Shown one piece after another: positions 27,266 through 36,194 of a stretch of 64,000 nt of DNA. The notes beneath the pieces were generated by a model that was not told where the DNA came from, made no database searches, and saw only the letters and a list, made by a program, of their open reading frames with translations. Position 1 is the first letter of the stretch. Every line of letters begins with the position of its first letter. A program made the position numbers and the translations under genes. The DNA is from Segetibacter koreensis DSM 18137 (GTDB taxonomy: Bacteria; Bacteroidota; Bacteroidia; Chitinophagales; Chitinophagaceae). The DNA lies in contig NZ_KB893385.1 in NCBI RefSeq assembly GCF_000374045.1, forward strand, positions 62,001 to 126,000, written 5' to 3'.

Positions 27266-27294
27266 CCCCCCAAATTAATCAAGCATATTTTTTT
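27243..27294 (+). promoter_or_regulatory. Candidate attenuator: two mutually exclusive small hairpins and a T-run
   Basis: Hairpin A pairs CAACA (27243-27247) with TGTTG (27254-27258), both in the end of the leader ORF. Hairpin B pairs TTG-x-GGG (27256-27262) with CCC-x-CAA (27267-27273), covering the second Cys codon, Gly and stop. They share 27256-27258, so only one can form. A run of seven T follows at 27288-27294, just before the receptor ATG. The stems are short, so this is suggestive only. Confidence 0.3.
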
Positions 27295-27295
27295 A

Positions 27296-30280
27296 ATGAC
27301 AACAACTGATAAAATGAAACATCTTTTACCGGAAGGTAATTCTTACGCAAAAAAATCTCAAACAATAAAAATCATTCTCTTTTTTTGGCTCTTTATTTCT
27401 CTTGTAAATTTTTCTTTCTCCCAAGGAAATAACCTGATAGAGATTTCAGGAACAGTAGAGAACCAGCAGACAAAAGAACCGTTGGCTTCGGTTAGTGTTC
27501 AAATAAAAGGAACAGTAGCAGGAACAACTACAAACAATCTTGGCCAGTTTACATTTAAAACTAAAAATAAATTCCCGCTTACCCTTGTCTTTTCATCTAT
27601 AGGCTTTGAGCAGCAGGAATTTGAGGTAAAAAGTATTAATTCAAAGCTTTCTATTGCTTTGGTTACACAAACAGTACTTGGAAAAGAAGTGGTAGTTACG
27701 GCATCACGCGTAGCTGAAAGTATTTTAAAATCTCCTGTCGCCATTGAAAAATTAGACATTAGGGCTATACGAGAATCGCCTGCTCCCAGTTTTTATGACG
27801 CACTTGAAAATGTAAAAGGAGTGCAAATGACTACATCAAGCCTTACGTTTAAAGTTCCGAATACACGTGGTTTTAATATTCCCAACAACTTTCGCTTCAT
27901 GCAATTGGTCGATGGTGTAGATATGCAGGCAGCGACATTAGGCGTTCCTTTAGGAAATGCCATAGGCCCAACCGAACTTGACATTGCAAGTATAGAAATT
28001 ACGCCGGGTGCGGCATCGGCCTTATATGGCATGAATGCAATAAACGGAATGGCAAATCTGCTTACCAAAAGCCCGTTTCTTTACCAGGGATTGAGCGTTT
28101 ATCAAAAGACCGGCGTTAACCATGTTGATGGCAAAGACCATGATCCCGGCATTTTAACTGAAACTGCTATTCGTTATGCAAAAGCTTTTAATAATAAATG
28201 GGCTTTTAAGATTAACGGAAGTTACATGCGGGGGATAGACTGGAGATCAAATACAAGACTCGATCAGAATACGAATAACCTTAAAAGTGCTAACCCTGGC
28301 TTTCCTGAATTAAACGGAGCAAATAATGTTGCTTTTGATGGATGGAATAAATACGGAGATGATGCACTTGCCGGCAGCAATGTTGTATCTATCAGTGGCC
28401 TTACCTTAAATGGGCAACCTAACCAGACGCTACGTATTGCCCGCACAGGTTATTGGGAAACAGACTTGGTAAGTCCCAAAGTAGATAATCTGAAATTTGA
28501 TGCTGCAGTTCATTACCGTTTAGGCGAAAATGCAGAATTATCTTACTCGTATCGTTTTGGTAAAATGGATGGAGTTTTTCAACGTGGCAATAAAATACAA
28601 CTCGATAATGTGATTGTGCAAAACCATCACCTTGAACTCAAAGGAAGCAATTACGTAATCCGTAGTTATGTTTCCATTGAAAACACCGGAGATTCTTATA
28701 ACGTAAAGCCTTTGGCCGATAACCTTGATTTGTATAGCGGCGGCAGTAATACTGCGTGGGCGGCCAAGTATAAAAGTGCACTTGTGAAGCAACTAAATAC
28801 TGGCGCGGATCTCGCATCTGCTTCGCAACTTGCACGGCAGGCAGCAGATGCAGGTCGTGTAGAACCAGGAACACCTGAATTTGAAAACTTAAAAAATACG
28901 ATAATAAAGATTAATAATTGGGATATTAAATCGGGCACAATACCTGATGCTCCCGTAACTGGTGGTGCTGCTTTATTACAAAAAAGCCGTTTGTTTCATA
29001 CAGAAGCACAATGGGACTTATCTAAGCAAGTAAAAATCTTTGATTTGTTAATAGGTGGAGATGCCCGCGTTTATCAAATCATCCCTGATGGAAATAACTT
29101 TGTAGATTTTTCACGACCTATTGCAGACCGCAATAAAGCATTACCTGATGGGAGCTTTGGGCACAATGTATATTACAAAAAGTTGGGTGCCTTTACGCAG
29201 GCTACAAAAACTTTTTTCAAGGAAAAATTAAAACTGTTTGGTTCATTGAGGTTTGATTACAATCCTGAATTCGACCCTAAATTTACGCCACGACTGGCTG
29301 CCGTATATACAGTAAATGATAAACACAACTTTCGCTTCACCTTTCAGCAAGGCTATCGTTTTCCTGCACTTTTTGAAGCCCTTTCTTATGTAAATAATGG
29401 CAGGGTTAAGCGCGTAGGTAGCTTATCATATATTAATGAAGGCTTAGGTTACCTGGAAAACAGCTACACCCAGGCTTCAGTCATCAATTTTAATGCTGCC
29501 GCAAGCGCTGCAGGTAACAGTGACTCTGCGGCTTTAGCAAACAGAAGTTTACTTAAAGTAGCAAACTTACCAAAGGCACGACCAGAGAAAATTAATTCTT
29601 TCGAAGTTGGTTATAAAAGTGTTCTTTTTAATAATAAACTGGTATTAGATATCGATGCCTACAGTAACCAGTATAATGGTTTTCTCGGTCAGGTACAGGT
29701 ATTTGTGCCAAAGGGACAAACAGTTGGTACAGATGCGTCTATACTTGCAATGTTAGACAGGAACAGAGATGCTACAACCGCAACAGCTACTACTGCCTCA
29801 AGTAATGGCCAGGACCGTTACCGCGTTTACACAAATGCGACAAACACTTATCATAATTATGGATCGGCATTGGGAGTTACTTATAATTTTTATAAAAAAT
29901 ATACGGTCTCGGGTAACGTAAACTATAACAAGATGAAATCTAATGCGACTAATGATATTTTTGTTACCGGCTTCAATACTCCTGACTGGTCAACTAATCT
30001 CTCATTTGGTAATCGCGCTATTGTAAAAAACATTGGTTTCAATATTGTGTGGAGATGGCAAAATGCTTTTTTATGGGAGAGTCCTCTTGTAACCGGAAAA
30101 GTTTCAGCTTACAGCACTATGGATGCCCAGGTTACTTTCAGGGTTCCGAAGGCAAAGGCAAACATTAAAGTGGGAGGTTCTGATATTTTCAATCACCGCT
30201 ACTTGCAATATGCAGGAGGTCCTACATTGGGAGGCTTGTATTACGTAGCGATTACTTTTGATAACCTCTTAAATAATTAA
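27296..30280 (+). CDS. TonB-dependent outer membrane receptor (sulfur-island associated)
   Basis: A 994-residue receptor: a basic and hydrophobic signal peptide ending near FSFSQG, a carboxypeptidase-regulatory-like beta domain (about 48-130, with ISGTV and TTTNNLGQF), a plug domain (about 135-255, with VPNTRGFN and ALYGMNAINGMANL), and a 22-strand-type barrel to the C-terminus. It imports a substrate across the outer membrane using TonB energy. Its position after the sulfate operon, shared operator and Cys-rich leader suggest a sulfur compound, by inference. The next in-frame ATG (27314) is also a possible start. No SusD partner is adjacent. Confidence 0.9.
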   Translation: MTTTDKMKHLLPEGNSYAKKSQTIKIILFFWLFISLVNFSFSQGNNLIEISGTVENQQTKEPLASVSVQIKGTVAGTTTNNLGQFTFKTKNKFPLTLVFSSIGFEQQEFEVKSINSKLSIALVTQTVLGKEVVVTASRVAESILKSPVAIEKLDIRAIRESPAPSFYDALENVKGVQMTTSSLTFKVPNTRGFNIPNNFRFMQLVDGVDMQAATLGVPLGNAIGPTELDIASIEITPGAASALYGMNAINGMANLLTKSPFLYQGLSVYQKTGVNHVDGKDHDPGILTETAIRYAKAFNNKWAFKINGSYMRGIDWRSNTRLDQNTNNLKSANPGFPELNGANNVAFDGWNKYGDDALAGSNVVSISGLTLNGQPNQTLRIARTGYWETDLVSPKVDNLKFDAAVHYRLGENAELSYSYRFGKMDGVFQRGNKIQLDNVIVQNHHLELKGSNYVIRSYVSIENTGDSYNVKPLADNLDLYSGGSNTAWAAKYKSALVKQLNTGADLASASQLARQAADAGRVEPGTPEFENLKNTIIKINNWDIKSGTIPDAPVTGGAALLQKSRLFHTEAQWDLSKQVKIFDLLIGGDARVYQIIPDGNNFVDFSRPIADRNKALPDGSFGHNVYYKKLGAFTQATKTFFKEKLKLFGSLRFDYNPEFDPKFTPRLAAVYTVNDKHNFRFTFQQGYRFPALFEALSYVNNGRVKRVGSLSYINEGLGYLENSYTQASVINFNAAASAAGNSDSAALANRSLLKVANLPKARPEKINSFEVGYKSVLFNNKLVLDIDAYSNQYNGFLGQVQVFVPKGQTVGTDASILAMLDRNRDATTATATTASSNGQDRYRVYTNATNTYHNYGSALGVTYNFYKKYTVSGNVNYNKMKSNATNDIFVTGFNTPDWSTNLSFGNRAIVKNIGFNIVWRWQNAFLWESPLVTGKVSAYSTMDAQVTFRVPKAKANIKVGGSDIFNHRYLQYAGGPTLGGLYYVAITFDNLLNN

Positions 30281-30364
30281 ATACGAAATAACAGTCCTTT
30301 TTATGTAATTGCTGAATGACGCGATTTTGGCAATAGCAAAAATAAAAGTTACGCTTATAGGGAG

Positions 30365-30403
30365 AAAAGGCGGATTTGTAAAACCATAACAAATCCGCCT
30401 TTT
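30365..30403 (+). terminator. Strong terminator of the TonB receptor
   Basis: A 15-bp perfect stem (30365-30379 with 30389-30403) with a 9-nt loop; the right arm ends in four T. It lies 85 bp past the receptor stop and closes the sulfur island. The rest of the 400-bp gap to the next gene (30404-30686) shows no gene. Confidence 0.9.
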
Positions 30404-30686
30404 CTAATGTATAGCAAGCAATTCATTTTCCCACATCTTCCTTCTGGCACAGGTGAACGGCATTTGGCAAGCGGTTTATTAAAATGTAAAAATAAGCCGA
30501 GAAAAAATTACTACGAAAGGTGCCTATTTCTGCTGATAATAGTTATTGACTTAGCAAAATAATTTAGAGCAGCTAAGCAAACAGACGAAGGAATTTCAAA
30601 ATATAGCGGACTTTTTAAACAAGTAGAATAACGAGTTGTTAGAGGATACAAGATTTAAAATAACTATTAGAATTTAAATCAATTAG

Positions 30687-31439
30687 ATGAATAAAAAGAT
30701 ATTTACCCTTATTATAACGATCCTTTCATACATCTCTTCATTTGCTCAAACTACTAAAAGCACAGCCACTCAGCGGCAGACGTGGATAGCTTTTTCTAAC
30801 CAAACAAGGCTATCGGACAAGTGGGGTTTTTGGGGCGATTTTAATTTGCGTACAAAAGAAGAGTTTACTCAAAATTTGTCTCAAATAATTTTGAGGCCTG
30901 GTCTTACTTATTATGCCAATGACAACACTAAACTTACTGTTGGCTATGCTTATGTGGTCAATTATCCTTCAGAAGCTGATAAACATTTTTCACAGCCCGA
31001 GCATCGTATATGGCAACAGTTACAATGGCATACGAAGTATACCAAAACAAAACTGATGCAATGGATAAGGCTGGAAGAAAAATATCGTCATAAAATACTG
31101 AATGATTCAACTTTGGCAAATGGATATAATTTCAACTATAAATTTCGATACAACCTCTTTTGGGATGTTCCCTTAAGACAAAGCCCCAATAATAAGGTTT
31201 CGTTTATAGTAAATGATGAAGTGCACATCAACTTTGGTAAACAAATCATCTACAACTACTTTGACCAAAACCGATTCTTTATCGGTTTTAAATTTGATTT
31301 TAATAAACACGAGAACCTGCAATTGGGTTACATGAACCAATTTCAACAATTGCCGGAAGGAAACAAATACAGGAACAACCACATTATACGGGTGTTTTTT
31401 GCTCAAAACCTTGACTGGCGAAGAAAAAAGGCTTTATAG
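30687..31439 (+). CDS. DUF2490 domain-containing protein
   Basis: A 250-residue exported protein with a signal peptide (NKKIFTLIITILSYISSFAQ, cleavage at SFA-Q) and the DUF2490 pattern: TWIAFSNQTRLSDKWGFWGDFNLR near 30-55, LRPGLTYY, VGYAYV, QPEHRIWQQLQW and LRYGYMNQF-like repeats. The alternating short beta strands suggest a small outer-membrane barrel. The function is unknown. It stands alone after the TonB-receptor terminator; no promoter box was evident within 50 bp. Confidence 0.75.
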   Translation: MNKKIFTLIITILSYISSFAQTTKSTATQRQTWIAFSNQTRLSDKWGFWGDFNLRTKEEFTQNLSQIILRPGLTYYANDNTKLTVGYAYVVNYPSEADKHFSQPEHRIWQQLQWHTKYTKTKLMQWIRLEEKYRHKILNDSTLANGYNFNYKFRYNLFWDVPLRQSPNNKVSFIVNDEVHINFGKQIIYNYFDQNRFFIGFKFDFNKHENLQLGYMNQFQQLPEGNKYRNNHIIRVFFAQNLDWRRKKAL

Positions 31440-31736
31440 TACTTGAACGTAGAATCTCTGTATTCCCCAATAAGTTTTAACATGTACATAACTTTTCTCA
31501 CTTCCATTTTTATATCTATAACATTGCAAAAATTAAAGTGATCTAAAGTTTTATTGATAACTTGCAATAATATAAAAAGAAAGGAGTTATACTCATACTT
31601 TCTGTTGTTGAACCAAACTTGAAAATTTAATTTTTTATTGAATAATAGTTTCAGGTGGAATTCTTGCAATGTTGGCTAAACTTTTGTAATATTAACAATT
31701 GTAAATACTTTATTTCATTTCGAGGCAATAATAACT
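31440..31736. other. Intergenic region, no gene seen
   Basis: About 300 AT-rich bases between two exported-protein genes. A leftward 88-codon open stretch overlaps here but has no family resemblance or start context. A near-consensus AACTTTTG (31678-31685) may be the -7 box of the next gene. Confidence 0.3.
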
Positions 31737-32087
31737 ATGAATAAACTTTACTTAATCATTATTTTTTCCTTTCTCACTATTTTTTCCAAATCCCAAACCG
31801 GTAAAATTAGCGAGGTGAGTTTTTCGTCTGATGTCTCGGCAAAAGTTGTGAGGTTTTATCCAAATCCGGCTACAACAATTATAAATTTTGAATTTTCGAA
31901 ACCTGTGCAAAAAGATTATATTTTGCAGGTATTTAATTTTGTAGGGAAAAAAGTTTTCGAATCAAATGCTTCTTTTCAAAAGACATCAGTTTTACTAACA
32001 GATTTTTATAGAGGAATATATATTTTTCAATTGCGCGATAAAACAGGCCGAATAATAGAATCGGGTAAATTTCAGGTAAATAAATAA
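31737..32087 (+). CDS. Signal peptide plus stand-alone T9SS type A sorting domain
   Basis: Only 116 residues: a signal peptide (MNKLYLIIIFSFLTIFSKSQ), about 18 linker residues, and a full type A C-terminal sorting domain, recognised by RFYPNPATTIINFEF near 37-51 and the closing GIYIFQLRDKTGRIIESGKFQV. In the type IX secretion system this domain directs cargo proteins across the outer membrane and is then removed and replaced by a lipid anchor. Here there is almost no cargo. It could be a relic of a larger protein, or a small secreted peptide. It has its own terminator. Confidence 0.85.
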   Translation: MNKLYLIIIFSFLTIFSKSQTGKISEVSFSSDVSAKVVRFYPNPATTIINFEFSKPVQKDYILQVFNFVGKKVFESNASFQKTSVLLTDFYRGIYIFQLRDKTGRIIESGKFQVNK

Positions 32088-32118
32088 GCTTTTAATCCGT
32101 ATCGAATTTCAATAGTTT

Positions 32119-32148
32119 AAAATCACCTTGAAAAAAAGGTGATTTTTT
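32119..32148 (+). terminator. Terminator after the T9SS-domain gene, possibly bidirectional
   Basis: An 11-bp stem (32119-32129 with 32136-32146) and a 6-nt loop, right arm ending in six T. The left side is A-rich, so it may also end the leftward methyltransferase mRNA. Confidence 0.85.
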
Positions 32149-32180
32149 ATTTAAATAAATGCGACTAAAAATACTTTTTT

Positions 32181-33353
32181 CTATAAAACCTGAACGATCA
32201 AAAACTTAAGATAATTTGTGTTTTCTATGCCCCAAATAATTGGGTGATCACTTGCCTGGGCTTTAAATGTCACTTGCCTTAATTTTCGTTTTGCATCTTT
32301 TGCCGCCAAATATATTGTTTCTATAAAAAGTTCGGGCGATACAAGATTCGTGCAACTGCTTGTAACTAAAAATCCTCCCGGTTTAACCAATTTCATTCCC
32401 CTAAGATTAATTTCTTTATACCCGGCAATCGCTTTTTGAATATTTTCCCTGCTTTTTGTAAAAGCCGGAGGGTCAAGCATTACCACATCAAACTGCCGTT
32501 TTTCACTTCCCCATAATTTAAGAACATCAAAAGCATTTACTGCCTGAAAACTGCAAATATCACTAAGGCCATTTAGTTCAGCGTTTTTTGTTGCCTCTGC
32601 TACAGCTCTTTCCGAAATATCAAGCCCTACAACACTTTTAGCCCCATAATGAGCAGCATAAATTTCAAAAGTTCCCGTATATGTAAACACTCCTAAAACA
32701 TCGGCACCTTTTACTATGTGTTCAATAGCCCTTCTGTTGTCTTGCTGGTCTAAAAAGTAACCCGTTTTTTGACCATTTTCAATATCAACATAAAATCGCA
32801 AACCGTTTTCGTTAATAATAATATTAGTATCAAAAGGTTCAGACAAAAACCCTTTTTTCTGTTCCAAACCTTCCAATTCCCTTACTGGCACATCATTTCT
32901 TTCATAAATACCTTTTGGTTTAAAGATGTTATTAAGGGCTTTAACAATAGCCTCCTTCCAAACTTCAATACCGTAAGCAAGAGTCTGAATAACAAAATAG
33001 TCATTAAATTTATCGATAATTAAAGCTGGTAGAAAATCTGCTTCGCCAAAAACAAGACGGCAATTTTCTGTATAACCAATCTTTTGCCTGTAATCCCATG
33101 CATTTTTAATTTTTCTAAAGAAAAAACTCTCATCAATTGTTTCATCTTTATCTCTCGTAAGCAGCCTTACAGTTATCTGAGATTTGGGATTAATATAACC
33201 CTTCCCTACAAACTTCTGATCACCTGTGTACACTTCAACTATATCTCCCGGGTTAACGTTGCCATCAATTTTCTCAATTTCGTTTGCAAATATCCACGGA
33301 TGGCCGTTGGCAATCCTTAACCCTATCTTTTTCCGCAAAAATATCTTTGTCAT
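32181..33353 (-). CDS. Class I SAM-dependent rRNA methyltransferase, RlmI-like
   Basis: A 390-residue protein: a PUA domain (about 1-75, with GHPWIFANEI), a middle domain, and a Rossmann methyltransferase domain with VLGVFTYTGTFEIYA near 215-229, DISERAV near 242 and the NPPY-like DPPAFTKS near 289. The catalytic cysteine SSCTN near 329-333 marks the m5C RlmI/RlmL-type family, which methylates 23S rRNA. The usual DLF of motif I is VLGVF here. Its start is divergent from grpE with 113 bp between. Confidence 0.85.
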   Translation of the reverse strand: MTKIFLRKKIGLRIANGHPWIFANEIEKIDGNVNPGDIVEVYTGDQKFVGKGYINPKSQITVRLLTRDKDETIDESFFFRKIKNAWDYRQKIGYTENCRLVFGEADFLPALIIDKFNDYFVIQTLAYGIEVWKEAIVKALNNIFKPKGIYERNDVPVRELEGLEQKKGFLSEPFDTNIIINENGLRFYVDIENGQKTGYFLDQQDNRRAIEHIVKGADVLGVFTYTGTFEIYAAHYGAKSVVGLDISERAVAEATKNAELNGLSDICSFQAVNAFDVLKLWGSEKRQFDVVMLDPPAFTKSRENIQKAIAGYKEINLRGMKLVKPGGFLVTSSCTNLVSPELFIETIYLAAKDAKRKLRQVTFKAQASDHPIIWGIENTNYLKFLIVQVL

Positions 33354-33424
33354 TTTGCAAATATAATTTTACAATATTGTCTTTCTAGCTTTATAAAAAT
33401 GTCAATTTGACTTTCAAACTCTTT

Positions 33425-33452
33425 TTGGCAAAGTGTTTGACCTTTACCTTTG
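33425..33452 (+). promoter_or_regulatory. grpE promoter (TTG-N17-TACCTTTG)
   Basis: TTG at 33425-33427 and TACCTTTG at 33445-33452, spacer 17 bp, 14 bp before the grpE ATG. No CIRCE-type repeat was seen in the upstream region. Confidence 0.7.
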
Positions 33453-33466
33453 CGAAAAAGTAAATT

Positions 33467-34030
33467 ATGGAAGAAAAAGACACGACGCAGGAAGAAAGCA
33501 AACTGATGGATGATATCGATATAAATTCTGATGACAGCATTCCCGGAACTTCTCACTTAAGTGAGACAATGACTGACGAGAATGAGGTTACGAAGATAAA
33601 AGCCGAACTGCAGGAGCAAAAGGATAAATATCTGCGCCTGGTTGCCGAATTCGATAATTTTAAAAGACGTAATGCCAAAGAAAGGATTGAACTGATACAG
33701 ACAGCTGGAAAGGAAGTTATTACTTCTATGCTCGACGTGTTGGATGATTGTGACAGGGCGGAGAAACAAATGCAAACTACTACTGATCTCGCTCAAATAA
33801 AAGAGGGAGTGCAGCTTGTATTTAATAAGTTGAGAAATACTTTGCAGAGTAAGGGTCTAAAGGCAATGGAAAGTATAAATACAGAGTTTGATGTAGAAAA
33901 ACACGAAGCCATTACTGAAATTCCGGCTCCTACTCCTGATTTAAAAGGGAAAGTGGTAGACGAAGTTACAAAAGGTTATTATTTAAACGATAAGCTCATT
34001 CGCTTTGCTAAAGTAATTGTAGGCAAATGA
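33467..34030 (+). CDS. grpE: Nucleotide exchange factor GrpE
   Basis: A 187-residue protein with an acidic, disordered N-terminus (1-45), a long coiled coil (about 40-100, with EFDNFKRRNAKE) and the beta-rich head (about 125-187, with EKHEAITEIPA and GYYLNDKLIRFAKVIV). It speeds ADP release from DnaK. dnaJ follows after 151 bp. dnaK is not in the window. Confidence 0.95.
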   Translation: MEEKDTTQEESKLMDDIDINSDDSIPGTSHLSETMTDENEVTKIKAELQEQKDKYLRLVAEFDNFKRRNAKERIELIQTAGKEVITSMLDVLDDCDRAEKQMQTTTDLAQIKEGVQLVFNKLRNTLQSKGLKAMESINTEFDVEKHEAITEIPAPTPDLKGKVVDEVTKGYYLNDKLIRFAKVIVGK

Positions 34031-34155
34031 AATCTGCAATCCTTTTGGCCCGTTTGGCCAAAAAGTAAAACCGGGCGCAAAGGCAGGTAGATCTGTAAAA
34101 TGATAATAAAACCTGCTTTATAACGTTTGAAGCATAAAAAATAAGATTATTAAAA

Positions 34156-34176
34156 CTCCCCATTAGGGGATGGGAG
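34156..34176. repeat. GC-rich CCCC-ATTA-GGGG element ahead of dnaJ
   Basis: CTCCCC, ATTA, GGGG then ATGGGAG: a palindrome 5 bp before the dnaJ ATG at 34182. Same style as the cysN and cysI elements. It also holds an in-frame ATG (34170) that I judge not to be the start. Confidence 0.5.
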
Positions 34177-34181
34177 TCTAT

Positions 34182-35354
34182 ATGTCAACTAAAAGAGATT
34201 ATTACGAGGTGTTAGGGGTCAGCAAGTCTGCAGCAGCTGATGAAATAAAGAAAGCTTATCGTAAGGTAGCTATGCAATTTCATCCGGATCGCAACCCGGG
34301 AGATAAAGAAGCTGAGGAAAAATTTAAAGAGGCTGCCGAGGCTTATGAAGTTTTAAGCGACGTAGACAAAAAGGCGAAATATGATCGTTATGGACACCAG
34401 GCGTTTGCTCCCGGTTCCGGCGGTTTTGGTGGCGGACATGCTTCTAATATGGAAGACATCTTCAGCCAGTTTGGAGACATTTTTGGCGAAGATATCTTTG
34501 GGAGTTTTTTTGGCGGCAGTGGCGGTGGCAGAAGCCGTGGAGGCGGCAGAAGAGCAACCGGACAAAGGGGCAGCAATCTTCGTGTAAAGCTGAAATTGAA
34601 CTTTGAAGAAATTGCGAAAGGTGTTACTAAAAATATTAAGGTAAAGAAATATGTAAGCTGCAGCACGTGTAGCGGCACCGGAGCAAAAGATAAGGGGAGT
34701 GTACAAACCTGCAGTACGTGTAATGGTAACGGCCAGGTAAAGAAAGTGCAAAATACTTTTTTAGGGCAGATGCAGACTGTTAGCACTTGTCCTACCTGTA
34801 ATGGTGAAGGAACAACTATCACTGCAAAATGTCATGTATGCAAAGGTGAAGGCCGCGTATATGGAGAAGAAATGGTAAGTCTTGATATACCTGCAGGAGT
34901 TCAGGAAGGTATGCAACTTAGCCTTAGCGGAAAAGGAAATGCAGGAGAAAGAGGCGGAGCAAACGGCGATCTTATTATACTAATCGAAGAGGAAGCACAT
35001 CCATCACTTCACCGCGACGGGCTGAATGTTGCTTATGATCTTTTTATTACTTTTCCTGACGCTGTTTTTGGAACGAATGTAGAAGTACCGACTATTGATG
35101 GAAAAGCAAAAATAAAAATACCTGCAGGCACACAAAGTGGTAAAATCTTCAGGCTGAAAGGTAAAGGTTTCCCTGAAGTAAATGGTTATTCTAAAGGCGA
35201 TCAACTGATACACGTAAATGTATGGACGCCTCAAAACGTCAGCAGTGACGAAAAGTCGATGTTGGAAAGAATGAACGACAGCAATAACTTTAAACCACAT
35301 CCTGATAAAAATGATAAAAGCTTTTTTGAAAAGATAAAAGAAGCTTTTAATTAA
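34182..35354 (+). CDS. dnaJ: Molecular chaperone DnaJ
   Basis: A 390-residue DnaJ: J domain 1-70 with the HPD motif in MQFHPDRN, a glycine/phenylalanine linker (about 75-125), four CxxCxGxG zinc repeats (about 150-215) and the C-terminal substrate-binding beta domains. It brings clients to DnaK and stimulates its ATPase. The ATG at 34182 ([12 protein letters not shown]) is chosen over the in-frame ATG at 34170, because it gives the standard J-domain start. Follows grpE. Confidence 0.96.
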   Translation: MSTKRDYYEVLGVSKSAAADEIKKAYRKVAMQFHPDRNPGDKEAEEKFKEAAEAYEVLSDVDKKAKYDRYGHQAFAPGSGGFGGGHASNMEDIFSQFGDIFGEDIFGSFFGGSGGGRSRGGGRRATGQRGSNLRVKLKLNFEEIAKGVTKNIKVKKYVSCSTCSGTGAKDKGSVQTCSTCNGNGQVKKVQNTFLGQMQTVSTCPTCNGEGTTITAKCHVCKGEGRVYGEEMVSLDIPAGVQEGMQLSLSGKGNAGERGGANGDLIILIEEEAHPSLHRDGLNVAYDLFITFPDAVFGTNVEVPTIDGKAKIKIPAGTQSGKIFRLKGKGFPEVNGYSKGDQLIHVNVWTPQNVSSDEKSMLERMNDSNNFKPHPDKNDKSFFEKIKEAFN

Positions 35355-35384
35355 ATGAGATTGACGTGTGATTTGAGAATATTT

Positions 35385-35418
35385 AAAAACGCCGAATGCA
35401 AATGTATTCGGCGTTTTT
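35385..35418 (+). terminator. Terminator of dnaJ, usable in both directions
   Basis: A 13-bp perfect stem (35385-35397 with 35406-35418) with an eight-nt loop that may pair further. Runs of A and T flank it on either side. It lies between dnaJ and the convergent Dph6-like gene. Confidence 0.9.
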
Positions 35419-35436
35419 ATTGTAAGCTTCTTATCA

Positions 35437-36087
35437 TTATTCTGCGTGCTGCAAATGGCAGAACCAATAGGCATCGTGCAAAACCGCATCTGATACTTTC
35501 ACCTCCAACCTTTTAAAGAATAACGGGCAGTTTAATACCAGAGTATGATATTCGCCATTTTCACCACACGCGTCTATGCCAATTTTTTCTAGTTCATCAA
35601 CTAATGCGAGGGTAAGTGTTTTTCCTAAAAAATCTTTTCCCATTGTTTCATTGCAGCTAACTATAATAGTTTCAATTCCACCTGTCAGCATTTCATTCAC
35701 TAATCTTCGACGGTCTTGTTTCCAAAGAGGTAATATTGCCTGCAAACCAGCTTTTTCACAAACTTTTTCTTCCCAGTCCCTATGATCTTGTAAATCTATA
35801 TCACCAAACACCGAATACTGCAAATGGTATTCGGTTGTTAATTGTTGTAAAGCGTGAACGAAATTTGCTTCATACTGCTGCCAGCTGCTTGCAATAAGAT
35901 GAATAGGTAATCCTGCGGCCTGTGCCTGCGCCTTTAGAATCTCTTCTGGTATTCCATGACTTCTTGAAATTTTTCCGGCTTCATTTAATACACTTAATAA
36001 AACCTTTGGCGTATATCCTTGTCTTATTGCCTGCATTAATGCAAAACAACTGTCTTTACCACCACTCCAGCTACAGGTTGTATTCAT
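35437..36087 (-). CDS. Dph6-like ATP pyrophosphatase (diphthine-ammonia ligase family)
   Basis: A 216-residue PP-loop protein with SWSGGKDS at 7-14, a helical middle part with GDIDLQDHRDWEEKVCEKAGL near 95-115 and the closing GENGEYHTLVL motif near 185-195, all typical of the MJ0570/Dph6 family. In eukaryotes and archaea the enzyme amidates diphthine on EF-2. Bacteria lack diphthamide, so the bacterial member's amide-forming substrate is not known. ATG at 36087; neighbours are unrelated. Confidence 0.8.
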   Translation of the reverse strand: MNTTCSWSGGKDSCFALMQAIRQGYTPKVLLSVLNEAGKISRSHGIPEEILKAQAQAAGLPIHLIASSWQQYEANFVHALQQLTTEYHLQYSVFGDIDLQDHRDWEEKVCEKAGLQAILPLWKQDRRRLVNEMLTGGIETIIVSCNETMGKDFLGKTLTLALVDELEKIGIDACGENGEYHTLVLNCPLFFKRLEVKVSDAVLHDAYWFCHLQHAE

Positions 36088-36194
36088 TATTTAAAACTAT
36101 TCTTATCAAAATGTATTAAAAATTCTTTTTTTAAGATTCTTTATTCCTTGCATTTCAAGGCTGCTGTAAACAGGATGATAGCCCTCTGCGAACA

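Noticed and set aside
27203-27295. SAM-type riboswitch in the TonB-receptor leader
   Set aside because: No conserved SAM-I, SAM-II or SAM/SAH core is visible; the leader is too short for SAM-I, and a short ORF explains it better.
31403-31669. 88-codon leftward ORF in the gap before the T9SS-domain gene
   Set aside because: It overlaps the end of the DUF2490 gene, has AT-rich composition typical of chance frames, and no recognisable motif or promoter.
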